Shown here: in pieces, positions 11,073 to 23,800 of the stretch
Layout of the letters: every line of letters begins with the position of its first letter
Position numbering within the stretch: the first letter of the stretch is position 1
Translations under genes and position numbers: made by a program
Source: Imbricaverruca yamaguchii
Taxonomy: Eukaryota > Arthropoda > Thecostraca > Neoverrucidae
Length of the DNA: 64,000 nucleotides
Direction: 5' to 3'
Assembly: GCA_034440575.1 (NCBI GenBank)
Contig: JAOTOL010000851.1
Coordinates: 83,033-147,032, forward strand
The notes under the pieces: generated by a model
Seen by the model: only the letters and a program-made list of their open reading frames with translations
Told to the model about the DNA's origin: nothing
Databases searched by the model: none

Positions 11073-14000
11073 CATTAGGGTGTGTCGCCTGAACGGTTTT
11101 TCTTATGCATAGTGAAATTATCGTGCAGATCACCTAAAAAACCCTTGTGGTCGAAACCAAATCGAAATCAAACAATAAACAAAATATGCGACAGGCCGAT
11201 AAAGAAACAAATTTGCCGGGCGCCCGGCGTTGAAATCTCCAGTGATGGCGCTCCGTTGCGATTGGCATCTAACACCACGCGTCGGCCGCCGTCGGAGCGC
11301 CGCCGCGGCGCTGTGACGGAAAAGGCGGCAGTCGGTGCTATGGATGACTTATGAATGGATTCTGGTAATTCAAAAACAGATCAGGGGAGCCGGGATATAT
11401 CTGATTGTAAAGATTAAACTTCACTGAAGGACTGATCGCTCCACTTTCCTTTGTCTGTGCTCCACCTTTCACAGTGCTATTAATCATCATTCGAATACAT
11501 TGCGTATGCACTAACGACACAAAATAGTTTCGCATGCCATACATCCCTGTTTTATTAGTCAATCCAAGTCTCCTGTTCCTTTTCGTTGCTCAAGTTTCAA
11601 GGGAAACTGGGATTATCAGCAGTAGGGACAACCTATTAACGAGGGCGACACGAGCCAGCGGCGATCGTCGCATGGCGCGGGGGAGGGGCTGGGATGGGGC
11701 GGGAGACGGCCGGCACACGGTGAGGGTAGAGAACACAAAGAGCGAGACAGGGCAGGGGAGGGGAGGGGGAGACAGGGGAGGGGAGGGGAGACAGGGGAGG
11801 GGAGGGCCGCCGAGACAAGGCATTTGGCGGCGAAGACCCAGCGTGACGGCCCGAAAAATAGTGGTTTGGTATCTGTAAGTTGTGCCTACTGCCTGTGAAG
11901 TGTGATATTACTTGCGTCGGTGTGATCGGGGTAAGAGTTCGAACATGAAGACCCGCGCTTCCACCAAAGGGCTTTTAGTTCCTTCTGAACTAAAAACAAA
12001 CCGACTGCCCACGAGAATTGACGTTCTGAATTACTTGAGTAAAGTGAATAGAGACTCATGCGTTGCGAACAAAAGGTTGAAAGAGAGGCTTAAACCCCAT
12101 ATCAAGTTTGTCGCGGAAAGTGTGATGAAAATGTGGTGCTGCGAAGGAATACCAATTGTTGGGAGGGCCCAAGTCGAACATATGGTTCGAGAATGCCGCG
12201 ATCGCTACTTGCGATACATGAACACTGCTGGAAAGAAGTCGGCATCACCAGGTGTACGTCCGTCCGGTGATGAGTGGTTTGGAAAATTGTTTGATGTAGC
12301 CCGCTGCAAATGTGCTGATATCGATAGCTGCAAATGTGCGATGGCCGACAAAGTGCCACGAATGGAGTTTTCCTTTGTCCAAGACTAGAGAGGACCTCGC
12401 CAAATGCAAATCGGCACTGCAGATATCCGTGAAACCACTCGTCGACGCGCCATGGACGAAAGGACCGGCGTCTGACCGCCGGGAGAGTCACATCACCACA
12501 ACCGGGACCTTCTGGAATGGCCCAGCTAGATTCTAATTCAGACCAAGATTCCGCCACAGATTCATCATCGCTCACATCTGTAGTCAATGAGTCAGAGTAT
12601 ATGGTGAACAGTAACACAGACGAACTGCTAGATACGGCTCTAGCAGCAGATCGGTGCGGAGTGTCTAATCGTGCGTGTGCTGCGATCATAAACGGTTTCC
12701 AAGTGGACATTGGTCGGATCACTTCTGACGATATGGACTGCATAGTGGATAGCAAAAAAGTATGGCGAGCAAGGGATCGGATTAGAAGAGAGGTAGTAGC
12801 CCAGAGCCATGAGGATCATGCAGGTCGTGTATCTGGTCTCTACTTCGATGGTAGAAAAGACGACACGCTTATGACAGCCAGTTCAAAGAAGACGGAAGAG
12901 CACATTGTGGTTGTATCCGAGCCAGAGAGTGCATATTTAGGACATTTTACCCCACAGACTGGGAAAGCGGAGGACATTTTTCAGGACCTGAACGCCGTGG
13001 CATATGAGTTTGGTGCGGATGTTTCTGTGCATGGCTGTGACGGCATGAGAGTTAATACTGGCCAAAAAGGTGGTGTTATCCGTTTGTTTGAGCTGGGGCA
13101 AAAACCCGTCCACTGGTTTGTGTGCCAACTTCATGCAAATGAACTTAATCTTCGTGCAGTATTTAGCCAGTTAGATGGAGTCACAACAGGACCTAAGTCG
13201 TTTAGTGGGCTGATTGGCCGGGCTGCTGCAGGCGCAGTAGAAACCTTGCCAGTGGTCGATTTTGAGCCAATCGATGGCGGAAATGTTTCAGAAATGACGC
13301 AGGAGATTCTCAGTGACCTAAGTTCAGATCAGGCTATTCTGCACAGTCTGGCGCGTAGTGTTCAGACGGGCTGTATCTCAGATATAACTGCGAAAATGAA
13401 GATCGGTCCACTAAACCACTGCAGGTGGCTGACTCTGGCGGCGCGAATTCTCCGGCTCTACATATCAACCGAACAGCCATCAGACAGTCTGAGAATGCTA
13501 GCGGAGTTCATCGTGTGCCACTATACTCCCATGTGGTTCTGCATCAAGAAGAACTGGAAATGTTCTGACGGTCCTGGCAATGCGCTGCACAGCGTGAAAT
13601 TCTCAAAATGTTGCGACCGGAGACAGCGGCCATGGTGCAGCCGGTAATACAGCGCAACAGCTACTGGTGTCACCCTGAGGCAGTACTGCTAGCAATGGCA
13701 GCAGGCCAAGATCAAGCCACACGGTAAAGGGCGGTCACTGAAATCCAGCAGTGTCGCAGAACTCAAGTCGATAGTGATACTGACGAAGTGCGGAAGTTCA
13801 AGCTTCCAAAAGTGAATATGGTGGCAAACAGCATCATGGAGCTGATTGATTGGTGTAATGAGGCGATAACCGAGCCGCCCTTGACGCAACAACTGTCCGA
13901 TGATGACTTACTAGACATCATCGCGAGTCCTCTCGAAGTACCGCCATACCCCGTGCACAGTCAGACGGTGGAACGGATGGTGAAAGTGGTGACCGAGGCG

Positions 14001-14838
14001 TCTTTGAAGGTAATTGGTGAAGAGGCCCGCCACGGTTACATTGTGGCGAAGTTGAAACACAGGTCAGCAATACCAGTGCTCAGCAGCAAAAAGGATTTCA
14101 TGTCGGGTTTTCTGTCGAGCATGTAGACAAGTAGTACAGTTATAAAATGATAGTTCGTACAAAAAATGTGGCCGCTCGTACAAAAGGTGACGTCGCTGTA
14201 TGCCCGTCTCCTTCGGTTGTAGTGGAACGGAGCATGATGCCGATTTCGCCTTGTCTATTTGTCATAACAATAATATATCAAGTGTCTCAGAATGATTTAA
14301 TTGGTCTTCGATGTAAACAGACGAGGAATTTTGAAGATGTTCAAGCTTTCAAAAGTGAAAATATTAGCATTATACGCCGATAGATCTACTGATTGAAAAT
14401 GGAACGAACAAGCGACGTAAAGTGAACCTTTATTTCATGCGTCAGATATCCAGGCAACTTATTAAGCGACTGGTGTTTATTAAAAGCCTTTTACCCCACT
14501 AAACACTTTCATTGAGTTTTATTAATGAGCTTCATCACCAGAATCCATTCATCAGTCATCCACAGCACCGACTGCCGCCTTTTTCGTCACAACGCCGCGG
14601 CGGCGCTCCGATGGTGGCCGGACGCGTGGTGTTAGATGCCAATCGCCACGGAGCGTCATCACTGGAGACTCCAACGCCGGGCGCCCGGCAAATTTGTTTC
14701 TTTATCGGCCTGTCGCATATTTTGTTTATTGTTTTATTTCGATTTGGTTTAGACCACAGTTTTTTTAGGTGATCTGCACGATAATTTCACTAAGCAAAGT
14801 GCAATTTAAAAAAAGGTCCTTCGTGACACACCCTAATG
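11073..14838. mobile_element. DNA transposon with about 300-bp terminal inverted repeats
   Basis: The left end (11073 to about 11366) and right end (about 14537-14838) are inverted copies. They share CATTAGGGTGTG at the tips, GATCTGCACGATAATTTCAC, GCGACAGGCCGATAAAGAAA, the GCCGGGCGCCCGGC palindrome and ATGAATGGATTCTGG at the inner edges. Both tips are flanked by TA, consistent with a TA target duplication. The interior holds a broken plus-strand transposase-like gene and a purine-rich GGGGAGGGGA stretch near 11750-11810. Superfamily is not certain. TA flanks fit Tc1/mariner-like and several other groups, but the protein does not look like a mariner DDE enzyme. Confidence 0.9.
11945..14126 (+). 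pseudogene. Broken transposase-like gene inside the DNA transposon
   Basis: Three plus-strand pieces appear to form one protein. Piece one (11945-12388) starts MKTRASTKGLLVPSELK and has Cys pairs (CKCADIDSCKC). Piece two (12517 to about 13590) has RVSGLYFDGRKDDTLM, VSVHGCDGMRVNTGQKGG, PVHWFVCQLHANELNLR and GPKSFSGLIGR; then the frame shifts near 13590 and soon meets a stop. Piece three (13788-14126) reads RKFKLPKVNMVANSIMELID, then VERMVKVVTEASLKVIG and KDFMSGFL. The HWxxCxLHxNELxLR and VERxVKxVTEAS blocks recur in unnamed transposon-like proteins of invertebrates that I remember, but I cannot name the superfamily. Between pieces one and two an intron is possible; the shift at 13590 looks like decay. 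Confidence 0.7.
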
Positions 14839-14840
14839 TA

Positions 14841-15154
14841 TATATATTATAGAACACCCCTGGTCTAGATCAATATGAATGAGAATTGTAAAACAATCAT
14901 GAAAACCTGCCACAGGTTCCGAATCTGTAGAAGTCTGCCAGAGAGCGATTTTGTGAAACGATGATAAGGGCGTGGCATTCCAGCCAGTATCGGCACCTCC
15001 GCCGGTAATCTAAATATAACGTTGACGCCTTTTCCTAGCAGGAGCAGTAGTATCACCTTCCCATGTGAGGCACATGGCACATACCTGTAGTGTCCCCACC
15101 CATGTTTGCGCCTCTGCACCGAGCGGGGAGAAATGATGTTGCAACAGTTATCTC
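14841..15154. other. Spacer between transposon and CR1-like fragment
   Basis: About 310 bases with no feature I can identify. The longest frame is on the minus strand and shows no family signature. Confidence 0.4.
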
Positions 15155-16226
15155 CTGCTAAATGGTACAAAGTCATCATGTCAAAATGTTCTTAGCGGAG
15201 TCCCCCAGGGGTCAGTACTGGGGCCACTACTGTTCATTATTTTTGTAACTAACATTGAAAGTGGCCTAAGCAGTAAAGTTTTGAAATTTGCTGATGAGTT
15301 GAAGGTCTTTAGGGCAATAGCAGGTCAAGATGAGCATATCTCGCTGCAAAATACTTAGACGAACCTGTGAAGTAGTCCGAAGAATGGCAAACGAAATTTA
15401 ATTGTGATAAGTGCAAAGTCATGCATGTAGGTAAGCAGCATATGAAGGCTCCATACTTGATGGGTGGCCAAGTGCTATCAGTGACTCAACAGGAGAAGGA
15501 TTTAGGTGTTATTCTAAACACAAAATTGGGGGCATGAGAACAGACCAAGGAAGCCAGGAAGAAGGTACTGAAAATGCTCGGGGCAATAAATAGGAATGTA
15601 TCATACAGAAGTGAGGAAGTCATCAGGAAGCTTTACTGTGCATATGTCAGGCCACATTTGGAATACTGCATCCAAGCTTGGTCTCCTAGCTATGAAAAAG
15701 ATTGTTGGCTTTTAGAGAGAGTACAAAAGAGGGCTACAAAAATGGTTAATGGAATAAGTAATGAGGCATTGAGGCATATGAGGCATTGAAGAAATTGAAT
15801 ATGTTTTCACTTAGATATAGAAGGCTGAGAGGAGATCTCATCGAGGTCTTTAAATTTGTCCATGGTCTGGACAGGGGATATCTTGGGAAAATGTTTGAAT
15901 TGAACAGAAATGATGCAATTAGAGGTCATAAATTGAAAATTAAAGTTAACCACAGCAGAACAAGGTTGAGGCAGACTTTTGTCACCAACAGGGTAGTAGA
16001 ACACTAGAACCAGCTGCCAGAAAACATTGTCAGTAGCAGCACATTGAGCACCTTTAAAAACAGTATAGGCAATCATTATAAGAATAGAGGGCTTGCTTTT
16101 GAGTATTACAGGGAGGGCTGATTGACAGATTTGGTGGGCGACTTTGTCAGTGTACAGAATGCAACCAAGAAGGGCCCTTGTGGCTTATAGTTGCACTAAT
16201 CTTTCATGTCTTTATGTTTTTATGTC
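15155..16226 (+). mobile_element. 5'-truncated CR1-like retrotransposon fragment
   Basis: Closely matches the 3' fifth of the element at 39487-44610, from TGCTAAATGGTACAAAG in the RT region to the 3' tail ending in TTTATGTTTTTATG. It includes the end of the RT domain and the C-terminal region. It is dead: the RT catalytic motif FADD reads FADE near 15290, a TGA interrupts the frame near 15535, and the region after GISNEALRHMRH carries a small duplication and a stop. The 5' truncation and short tandem 3' tail are typical of CR1/L2-type target-primed insertion. Confidence 0.93.
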
Positions 16227-19200
16227 TTACTTACTCCTACCCCTCCTTCCCAGCCGTGATCTTTAGTTGGTCTGTCTCATCATACTGATACTACCCGTGA
16301 CACCTCGTGATGCATGCAGCACTCGACATGAATGCAGTCAATGTGGATCCAAGTAAAATATGTTAGTGTTATGGAAAATAAGGGAAATATTCGTTGACAA
16401 GATTTTAAAATCTTTCAAATAAACCCGATGGCATTTCAATGGCATTTAAGATCGAGAGTGTTATGTGGAACACGGAAGTTTGGCTGGAGTGCCTACGGAA
16501 CTGAGTAATTGTCCAATTGTCCAGCCCATGTGACGTCATGGATTGCCAAACAATTTTGGAGGTTCCCGGACATCACCGTACAGGTGGCAAGCAGCAAGCT
16601 GGCGAAACACGACCAACACCTGGGAAAGATCTGCAATTTATTTGTCAATTAGTTGGGGCTCGTTAACACCGCCTAGCATACATCTTTATTTGTGTCAGTG
16701 CCCGGTAAGTCCAACGTTGTTGACGATTGATAAATACGACGATTACCAGCGATAAATGACTAGTCAGCGGCCCTTGAAACCAAATAATGAAATACGAAGG
16801 GGATTTTCTAAAAACATTATTAACAACATTAGTGTGATTTTGCAGCGTGCTCAGAATATTGTGTTGTGACATGTATATTTTTATCCTGGTCTATTGCATC
16901 AGACAATTCTTTTTGTTTGCAATTGTTCCACATTGCTCACAATCACAACAGCTAAGACAAATTACACAATGTGACAATTACAAGATAAAATATTAAATCC
17001 ATACAAATGGACTATGATACCCCATTGTACATTGTATGACAAATTTTAGTAAATTGAGGCAACTGATGACTCCATGAAATTTGTTTTTCCATTACAAGGT
17101 TTATGAAGGTGACTAAGATTCATTTTATTTGCAAATGCTTACTTTTCAGGTTGTGAGCAAAATAACACTAAAATGGGATTTGAGTTACATAACATAGCAT
17201 AGGAAGAAATGTGTAAAAATGCAACACAAACTAACAACCTAGCCCAGAAAGAAACATGTAAAAATGCAATACAAGCTAACATTACCTAGCCTAACCTCCC
17301 CTTGGATGAAAAATGAAACAAATACAGTTATCAAACATCAAACATTCTATTTTCATCAAATTTTCCAAACAAAAAATAAAGTTGCCAAACCCTGAAAATG
17401 GAGCCTTATCTGATGGCTTCACACACCTGTTGAATGTCTGTCCAATGTGTATTCTTCAGTGTACAGTCAGACCAGTGGTACAATAATAGTGAGATAGAGT
17501 GCAATCTACTACCTGAGCACAGAATTCACATTTTTCCCAATGTTTGATGTGCTTCTTAACTTGTGCCATACTGGGGGTCTTCAACCCCCACCAGGTTTTT
17601 TAGAGATAGTGAATGAATGGTGCTTGTCAGCATGCTAAGATTTGGTATGCCTTTTCCCACATCAATTTGGCATGTTGTGCCAAATTTTCTAAGTACAGTT
17701 ATCTAGGATCAACAAGTTAATCTAGGTCAAGTGAGGTCACCCCCAAAAAAGTTCAACCAGTTGTCACACTTTAATGGGTACAGATATTATAATGAAACAC
17801 ACGCCGGGGCAGGCGCGGCGCCAGGGGTGCCAAATAGCTTTTCTATCACTTCTACAAACCACATGTTTATAGCTAGTATTGCAAGCACAGTGTTTGTAGT
17901 GCAGAGAGTGATATGGGTATTGTGTTATGTTGGTGTACGAATGTTGTTGCGCATCTGCTCCCACTACTGACCACAAATCTATCCTTTCTTTGTAAATATC
18001 TGTGACCCAGACTGTCCGTAATAGCCACTGCACGTGGAGGGCATGTATTGTTAAATAAATAAATAAATAAATAAACTTTCAGCATTTGCTTATCTTTAGG
18101 GATGCAACAAAGTTTACCAGGGGAATTTTTCATTTTTCCATTTCTGAATACTTGTAAATTTTGTGTATTTCCTCTAGGAGTTCAAAGTGAAGATTCTGGC
18201 TAAAGTAAGCATTTTTTATAAGGGCAAGTTGACTTCCAACAACGATTCTCAGTCTGCTCTACCAATTAGAAAAGGAAAATTAAAGAACACTTGAAAATTC
18301 AACAGAAAACAAGTGAAATTTAAACAAAATTTTTATTTATTTGGGTTGAAAACATTTATGGCCCTGGTTTATGTCACTGTCCTTTTCTGATTAGAAATCA
18401 TTTTCCAGATATGTCCCAAAATGAACTCCCCAGAGCCAAAAACATGCAAGTTGTGAAAAGTCATGACAATCTAGCCCCCTCCCCCCTAATGACATTACTT
18501 TTGGGAAAATTGTTTTGGGAGGTGTACCTGGGCCCTACTCGTTGAGTGCTTTCCGATGACACCTCTTTCGTTTTTGTGCAGCACTTAGTTTGGATTTTAG
18601 AGGGGGTTACTATCTGCCCCCAGGATTGGTGTGAGGATCCAACCAGAGAGATGTGGTTGGTTAATGTGATTTTATGGAATTTCCATTCCTGAATTGGAAT
18701 GTTACCTTGTGTATTATTGTTGTGTTATTCCACTTGTGCACCATAAAAGGTTGTGACACAGCCATATCAGAGCACAATCCCAGGCAATTTTATTTTCTAT
18801 GATGGCTGTTATGCATTATCATGTGTTGATAGTATGGTATTGATACCATATGCAATACCATGACTGATAATAATATGATGAACATCAATGAGCACATTAC
18901 TGGCTGAAAATCAAGCTTGAAGGACTTAAATTATATTTGAATCATGTTTTCAGGGCATGTACTCATTCTGATATCTTGCACCTAGCAAAACGAATGATTG
19001 CAATTCAAAGTTTGGTTATCCTGTTGAGTCAATTTCCACACCAGTGGTCAGAAGGGAGCATGCCAGGCTTTGAGCTAGTGACTCTGGATGTGCAAGGCAT
19101 TTGTGCATCTTTAGATTCCTCATCTGCAATGTGGTCAAATGGTGTTTTGCAACATCTGAAGCATTGCACTAGTGCTGTGGTATTCCATCTCTGCTTGATT

Positions 19201-19440
19201 TTCTGCTGCTCCTTGGACGGTAGGAAAACTGCTAGGAACTTGGAAAAATGACATGGAAAGAGACCAGGTTATCACACTAAACTGTAGGCCAATGTGCTTG
19301 ATGTCAACATCATCCTTGGCTTTGAAGAGGCTCATTGCCAAATGCCTGTAAGTCCATCTAGAATGTGTAATGCTCTCTGAGGCACAGTTTCAATTATGTC
19401 TGAACTGTTCAATCTCACCATGTAAAGCAGATGGTGCATC
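16227..19440. other. Intergenic, AT-rich, no gene seen
   Basis: About 3.2 kb. A short (AAAT)n run lies at 18052-18076. Reading frames are short, on both strands, and without recognisable domains. The 18937-19251 plus-strand frame may be a remnant of a mobile element, but I cannot support that. Confidence 0.45.
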
Positions 19441-19566
19441 TGTACTGCTCGTCGATCTGTACTGCTCATCGATCTGTACTGCTCGTCGATCTGTACTGCT
19501 CGTCGATTTGTACTGCTCGTCGATCTGTACTGCTCGTCGATCTGTACTGCTCGTCGATCTGTACTG
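19441..19566. repeat. 17-bp minisatellite directly upstream of the F-box gene
   Basis: About seven tandem copies of GTACTGCTCGTCGATCT with few changes. The array ends about 18 bases before the preferred start codon at 19584. Since 17 is not a multiple of three, all frames cycle through it, which creates false upstream extensions of the gene. Confidence 0.95.
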
Positions 19567-19583
19567 TGGTCAGTTCTCCAAAG

Positions 19584-20834
19584 ATGTTGTCGGTTTCAGG
19601 CATCGCCAACATGAGCTGTCCGGCGCCCAGCGTGGAGCCGGCAGGCCTGACAGAGGAGCAGACCAGCCTGCTGACTTCCCAGTACGAGGTGGTCCGGCTG
19701 GTGCTATCGCACCTGCCCATCCGCCAGCTGCACTCGGCGCGCGCCGTCTGCCGCGCCTGGCGCGACGTGGCCAACATCGTGCTGAGGCACCGGCGCGCCG
19801 ACGGCGGCCCGCCGCTCTGGGACACGGAGCGCGCTCAGCCGGGCGAGCTGCCCACCGACTGCACGAGCCGGCTGATGACGCGGCTGCTGGCCGGCTGCTG
19901 GTCGGAGCCGGCGCTGGCGCTGTTCGTCCAGTCGCTGAAGGGCGCGTCCGGGCGGCGCCAGTTCGTGGCGCGGCTGGGCGCGCACCTGCCGGCCGACTGC
20001 GCCGTCGCCGGCGTCACGTCGCTGACCGGCTGCGTGGCGACGCCGGCCGGCGGCCAGCCGGTGGAGGAGCAGCAGCACGCGCGGCTCGGCGTGCTGCTGC
20101 TGCCGCGCCGGCGCGGCGCCGCCGTCGGCGCGGCGATGGTGCGCGTGCGCGCGCCGGCCACCGGCGACCAGCTGCGGCCGCAGCTGCCGGCCGGCGCGTG
20201 GGACGGTCTGCGCGCGGCGCTCATCTTCTTCGGCAGCCGGCGCGGCATGCACGCGGCCGCAGCGCTGGCGCGGCTCGTCGACAACGCGTTCGGCGGCCGG
20301 GTGGCGGTGGCCGGCGGCTGGGCCGACCTGCTGACGCCGCGCGCGCCGCCAGACGCCGTGCTGCTGGTGTACTTCAGCGGGCCGGCGGTGCGCGCCGCCT
20401 CGGTGGTGGTGGACGACGAGCGCGGCACGGCCGTCGACACGGAGGCGGCGGCGCGCCTGCTGGCCGGCGAGCGGCTGCCGGCCGCCGACACGCTGGCGTT
20501 CATGGTGGCCTGCTGCGGCCGCGGCAAGTACGCCTTCCCGCACGGCTACGAGCCGTGGGTGCTGGCGCGCCTGGTGCCCGGCGTGCCGCTGCTGGGCGCC
20601 TTCGTCAACGGCGAGCTCGGCTGCACGGCGCTCAGCCGCCGGCCCGAGAAGCACCGGCCGCGCGCCGAGAGCGACGACATGGTCATGTCGTACACCACCG
20701 TGCTGATGCTGGTGCACCTCGGCGGAGAGCAGCGCGACGAGAAGGAGCGCGGTAAGAAGGATCGCGACGGGAAGGATCGCGATGAGAAGAAGTGCGACCA
20801 GCAGTGCGACCGGAAGGAGCCCGTCAAGTCATGA
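19584..20834 (+). CDS. FBXO22: F-box only protein 22-like (F-box plus FIST domains), intronless
   Basis: A substrate receptor of an SCF ubiquitin ligase, by family. The 416-residue product is close to the usual FBXO22 length of about 400. An F-box helix set lies near residues 25-65 (VVRLVLSHLPIRQLHSARAV, then CRAWRDV). A FIST-type region follows, with LIFFGSRRGMHAAAALA, and near the end FMVACCGRGKYAFPHGYEPW and VPLLGAFVNGELGC. That last block is the signature of FBXO22 (CxGRG...PLxGFFxNGEIGC). The C-terminal 45 residues are a Lys/Asp/Arg-rich repeat tail (KDRDGKDRDEKK) not expected in the family. The start at 19584 is chosen because upstream codons lie in a minisatellite; Met at 19611 is an alternative. 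The ORF is complete in one exon although vertebrate FBXO22 has several, and is far more GC-rich than its flanks. It may be a working retrocopy or a natively intronless gene. Confidence 0.88.
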   Translation: MLSVSGIANMSCPAPSVEPAGLTEEQTSLLTSQYEVVRLVLSHLPIRQLHSARAVCRAWRDVANIVLRHRRADGGPPLWDTERAQPGELPTDCTSRLMTRLLAGCWSEPALALFVQSLKGASGRRQFVARLGAHLPADCAVAGVTSLTGCVATPAGGQPVEEQQHARLGVLLLPRRRGAAVGAAMVRVRAPATGDQLRPQLPAGAWDGLRAALIFFGSRRGMHAAAALARLVDNAFGGRVAVAGGWADLLTPRAPPDAVLLVYFSGPAVRAASVVVDDERGTAVDTEAAARLLAGERLPAADTLAFMVACCGRGKYAFPHGYEPWVLARLVPGVPLLGAFVNGELGCTALSRRPEKHRPRAESDDMVMSYTTVLMLVHLGGEQRDEKERGKKDRDGKDRDEKKCDQQCDRKEPVKS

Positions 20835-23800
20835 TCGGTGCTCCGGGACCCTGATCCCCTGTGTGGCGGGCGAAATGATCCGAATACATCTTGCGGCGGC
20901 TGAGGAAAATTCGCCTGCCATTTATGAGTAATGTGTCAGAGGGAGAGTTATGTATTTATCCACCTTATCACCTAAGTGTTGACCAGATATTAGTGCTTGT
21001 CGCTGTGGATGGCTTCTGGGTGAAGGTGTTTTGTATGAGGCGGGGCTGAGGAAGTCGGCGGTGCTGTTTGTGGGAGCTGTAATGTCAGTAAGCGTGCTAT
21101 GGACCAAATCTAGCTCCAACTCACCGGTCGAGTTCGTGATCCTGTCCGAATTCTAAACGTCGATGGCATGCCATCGATAAAACTGTGCCGGAATTTGACG
21201 CGATCAGGTCCCACGGCGAGCCCGGCCACCACGCGATGGCGCAGCCACGTGATGATCCGGCGGACACCGGGGTCTCGGAGCGGCTGCAGGCAGAGCAGCG
21301 CTGGGCGCCTCCGGTACAGCCATTCCGGGAGGGGGGTGTGCACCGGGGCTAGTGATGTTGGTGACAATGTAGGCCGAAGTGGAAGTATTTGTTTAAATGG
21401 CCCCAGACACAGTCACGCAGGGGCCTGGCGTGGCACATGGTATATTTTAGTTCTGCCAGCCTGAGCTGGGGTGTCAGGGCTTAGAACTGTAACCGTGGCC
21501 GTATTTCATCATTGATCCTGGCTATGTTTGTTTTTCCTTTCTGAAGGTTTTCTATGAAGCCCACTGAACAGGCGCCCATTCAACGTAGCGTCTGAATGTA
21601 TGTTTTTGAATGCCTTTCTCTGCCATGAAGTATTTGCGGAAGTTTTGTGTGGCGGCATGGGATGCGTCCACATACTATTTAACTTGGACATGCCCTGCAG
21701 TGTGTTCCCACGATACCGTGCTCTTAAAAAGTCTTAGGTCTTTGGCGTCTTGGTCGCTAATCGTCAGCGCGGCTGTTTGGTCGCAGCTTCGCACGTTTCT
21801 GGGTCTGATTACTACGTGTGCGTGTCCGTGCCTGTGCCTATATATGCATACAGTGGCGAGATGTGTTTTGTGTAATATAGCGTTTTGTCTGTTGACCAGA
21901 ATTCCAGTCCAGATGACGTGGATATGCGGTTGGGTTGTGTTGATGGTGCCGAGTGCATCGTCTTACCATGCTACTGTGTCCGCATATCTTGGCTTGTCTG
22001 ACATTCTCCGCCGTTTTGAGCGGATTTGTTTGTGTTTGGAGACTTTTAGTAGTTCCTTTCGCAGTAAGCAGCAGCTATACGTGGTAACAGCAATTTCACA
22101 GCGAACCACACACCAAATTTAAACTGCGTTTCGCGTGTGTCGCAGATTTGCCCCGCAACGCGCGTGTTGCACAGGTATGGGCTTCACCATAAATTGCATG
22201 GCTGGACGCTGAGTGTGCCTGCTACATTTCTATCGTCCACTGTTGGGCCTGCAGGTGCCCCATGCTCCTTTCAAACAAATGTTGCACCATTTACCCGGTC
22301 GAATGATAACGAAGACTGCCTGTTCAGCTGATCACCGCCAAGTCGGTGTTCGAAGTTCGGCTGGATTTCGTCCACCGCGGAAGGCAGTTTCGAAGAGAAG
22401 TGCATCAGAAGGTATAGCTCGTGCACGTCGTGGGCGGGCACAAGCCCGCCACCGACGTCGTTTGACCAGTCGATCACACATGCCTTGCATAATGTAAATA
22501 TTGCTCGGAGCGAAGCCCATGGCCGTTTCCTGGAGCGAAGCCCATGACCGCGCGCGACTCGGGTCGCTGTCTTGTCCCGTGCCGTGGTGTCTGCTGTGAA
22601 CACTGAGCCGAGTAGCGTTGTTCGCTCCCATGGCGCGGCGAGTAGTGCAGTTAGCGCGGTAAATCTCCTGGCGTGTTAGCGTGTCGAACTCGCTAGGTGC
22701 TTGCGACAGGACGTGGATCACAGGCTAATAGGTCGTATGTTAGTCGGCCCAGCAGGCTGGATGGAGCGGGTCGACTGCTCGTGCCGTGTCTGTACGGTGC
22801 AAGCATGTCGAGCTCTCATTCACATGTTGGACCGTAGTATAACTGCGCGATGAGTTCAGGTTCTACGTAGCAAACTACTTATCACCGAGCTTAGATCGGC
22901 AGAGCTGCCGGGGAGAGGTTTAGATCAAAATGATCTTGTTTCTCGCATTCGCCACCTCCGGTGGTGGTGGTGCGATTATCACATGCCTGCATGCAGCCAC
23001 TGACCTGGTGGATGGTGCAATAACGATGAACCTTACAGTTGCGTGAGACAGTGACCTAGCTGTTCCACGCCCCGTTAGGTGATCACGCGACCTGTTGGAG
23101 TCTTGCAATACTTGTTTTTTAAAGAAGCAGGGACGTTGCTGCGAGTCCGTACCGGGTGTTGTACATCGCGAGGGGCGTGCCCAACGGTGTGACTGATTTG
23201 CTTCAGCTTATTATACGGCTAGCTTGCCAGGCTTATGGCTTTCAGTTACGGTATGGCACGTCGAATGCGCGATGAAGTAACAGTCGTCTTCCCTAAATGC
23301 TAGGATTAAGGGAGAACACGGACGTAAAACAGCTCATGGCCGACAGCGTTCCGAATAGGTCGCATTTGCCATCTGAAATCTGGCCGCTATACCTGCGTCC
23401 GTTGCTTCCGGAAGCCAGCCAACCAATGAACATGATCTGGCTCCGGGACTCAATCCTTTTGTTGGAACTTGGATTGAGTGGGTGGATATTTCTTTGGCTG
23501 TATAACAAGCGCTTCGACTGTAAATGTGTCGTTCACATCACCGATGCTGAGGGTGTTGAATGTCGTCACAACACCGATCCCGTCAACAATGGTGTTCGAG
23601 GGACATGAACGCGCAGGCATGCCGACGCGCGTGCCCATCAATGTGATTGTTTCGCGCCAACGTTGTGGGGAATTCGCGCTATATATACTACCATTGTTAT
23701 AATGTCGTGCGGAAGTGGGGAAGCAACGGGATCAATGTCCCCCTATTTCTGGCTACCATTAGCTCTATGAGACACGATGACGCCAATCCCCTACTCTATA

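Noticed and set aside
19704..20717. Minus-strand frame of 337 codons opposite FBXO22
   Set aside because: A shadow of GC-rich third positions; His/Arg/Gln-rich without domain features.
19370..20755. 461-codon plus-strand frame overlapping FBXO22
   Set aside because: It is in another frame of the same GC-rich exon and begins inside or before the 17-bp minisatellite.
21610..22122. 170-codon membrane-like protein
   Set aside because: It is hydrophobic but has irregular codon use unlike the GC3-rich genes nearby, and no family signature.
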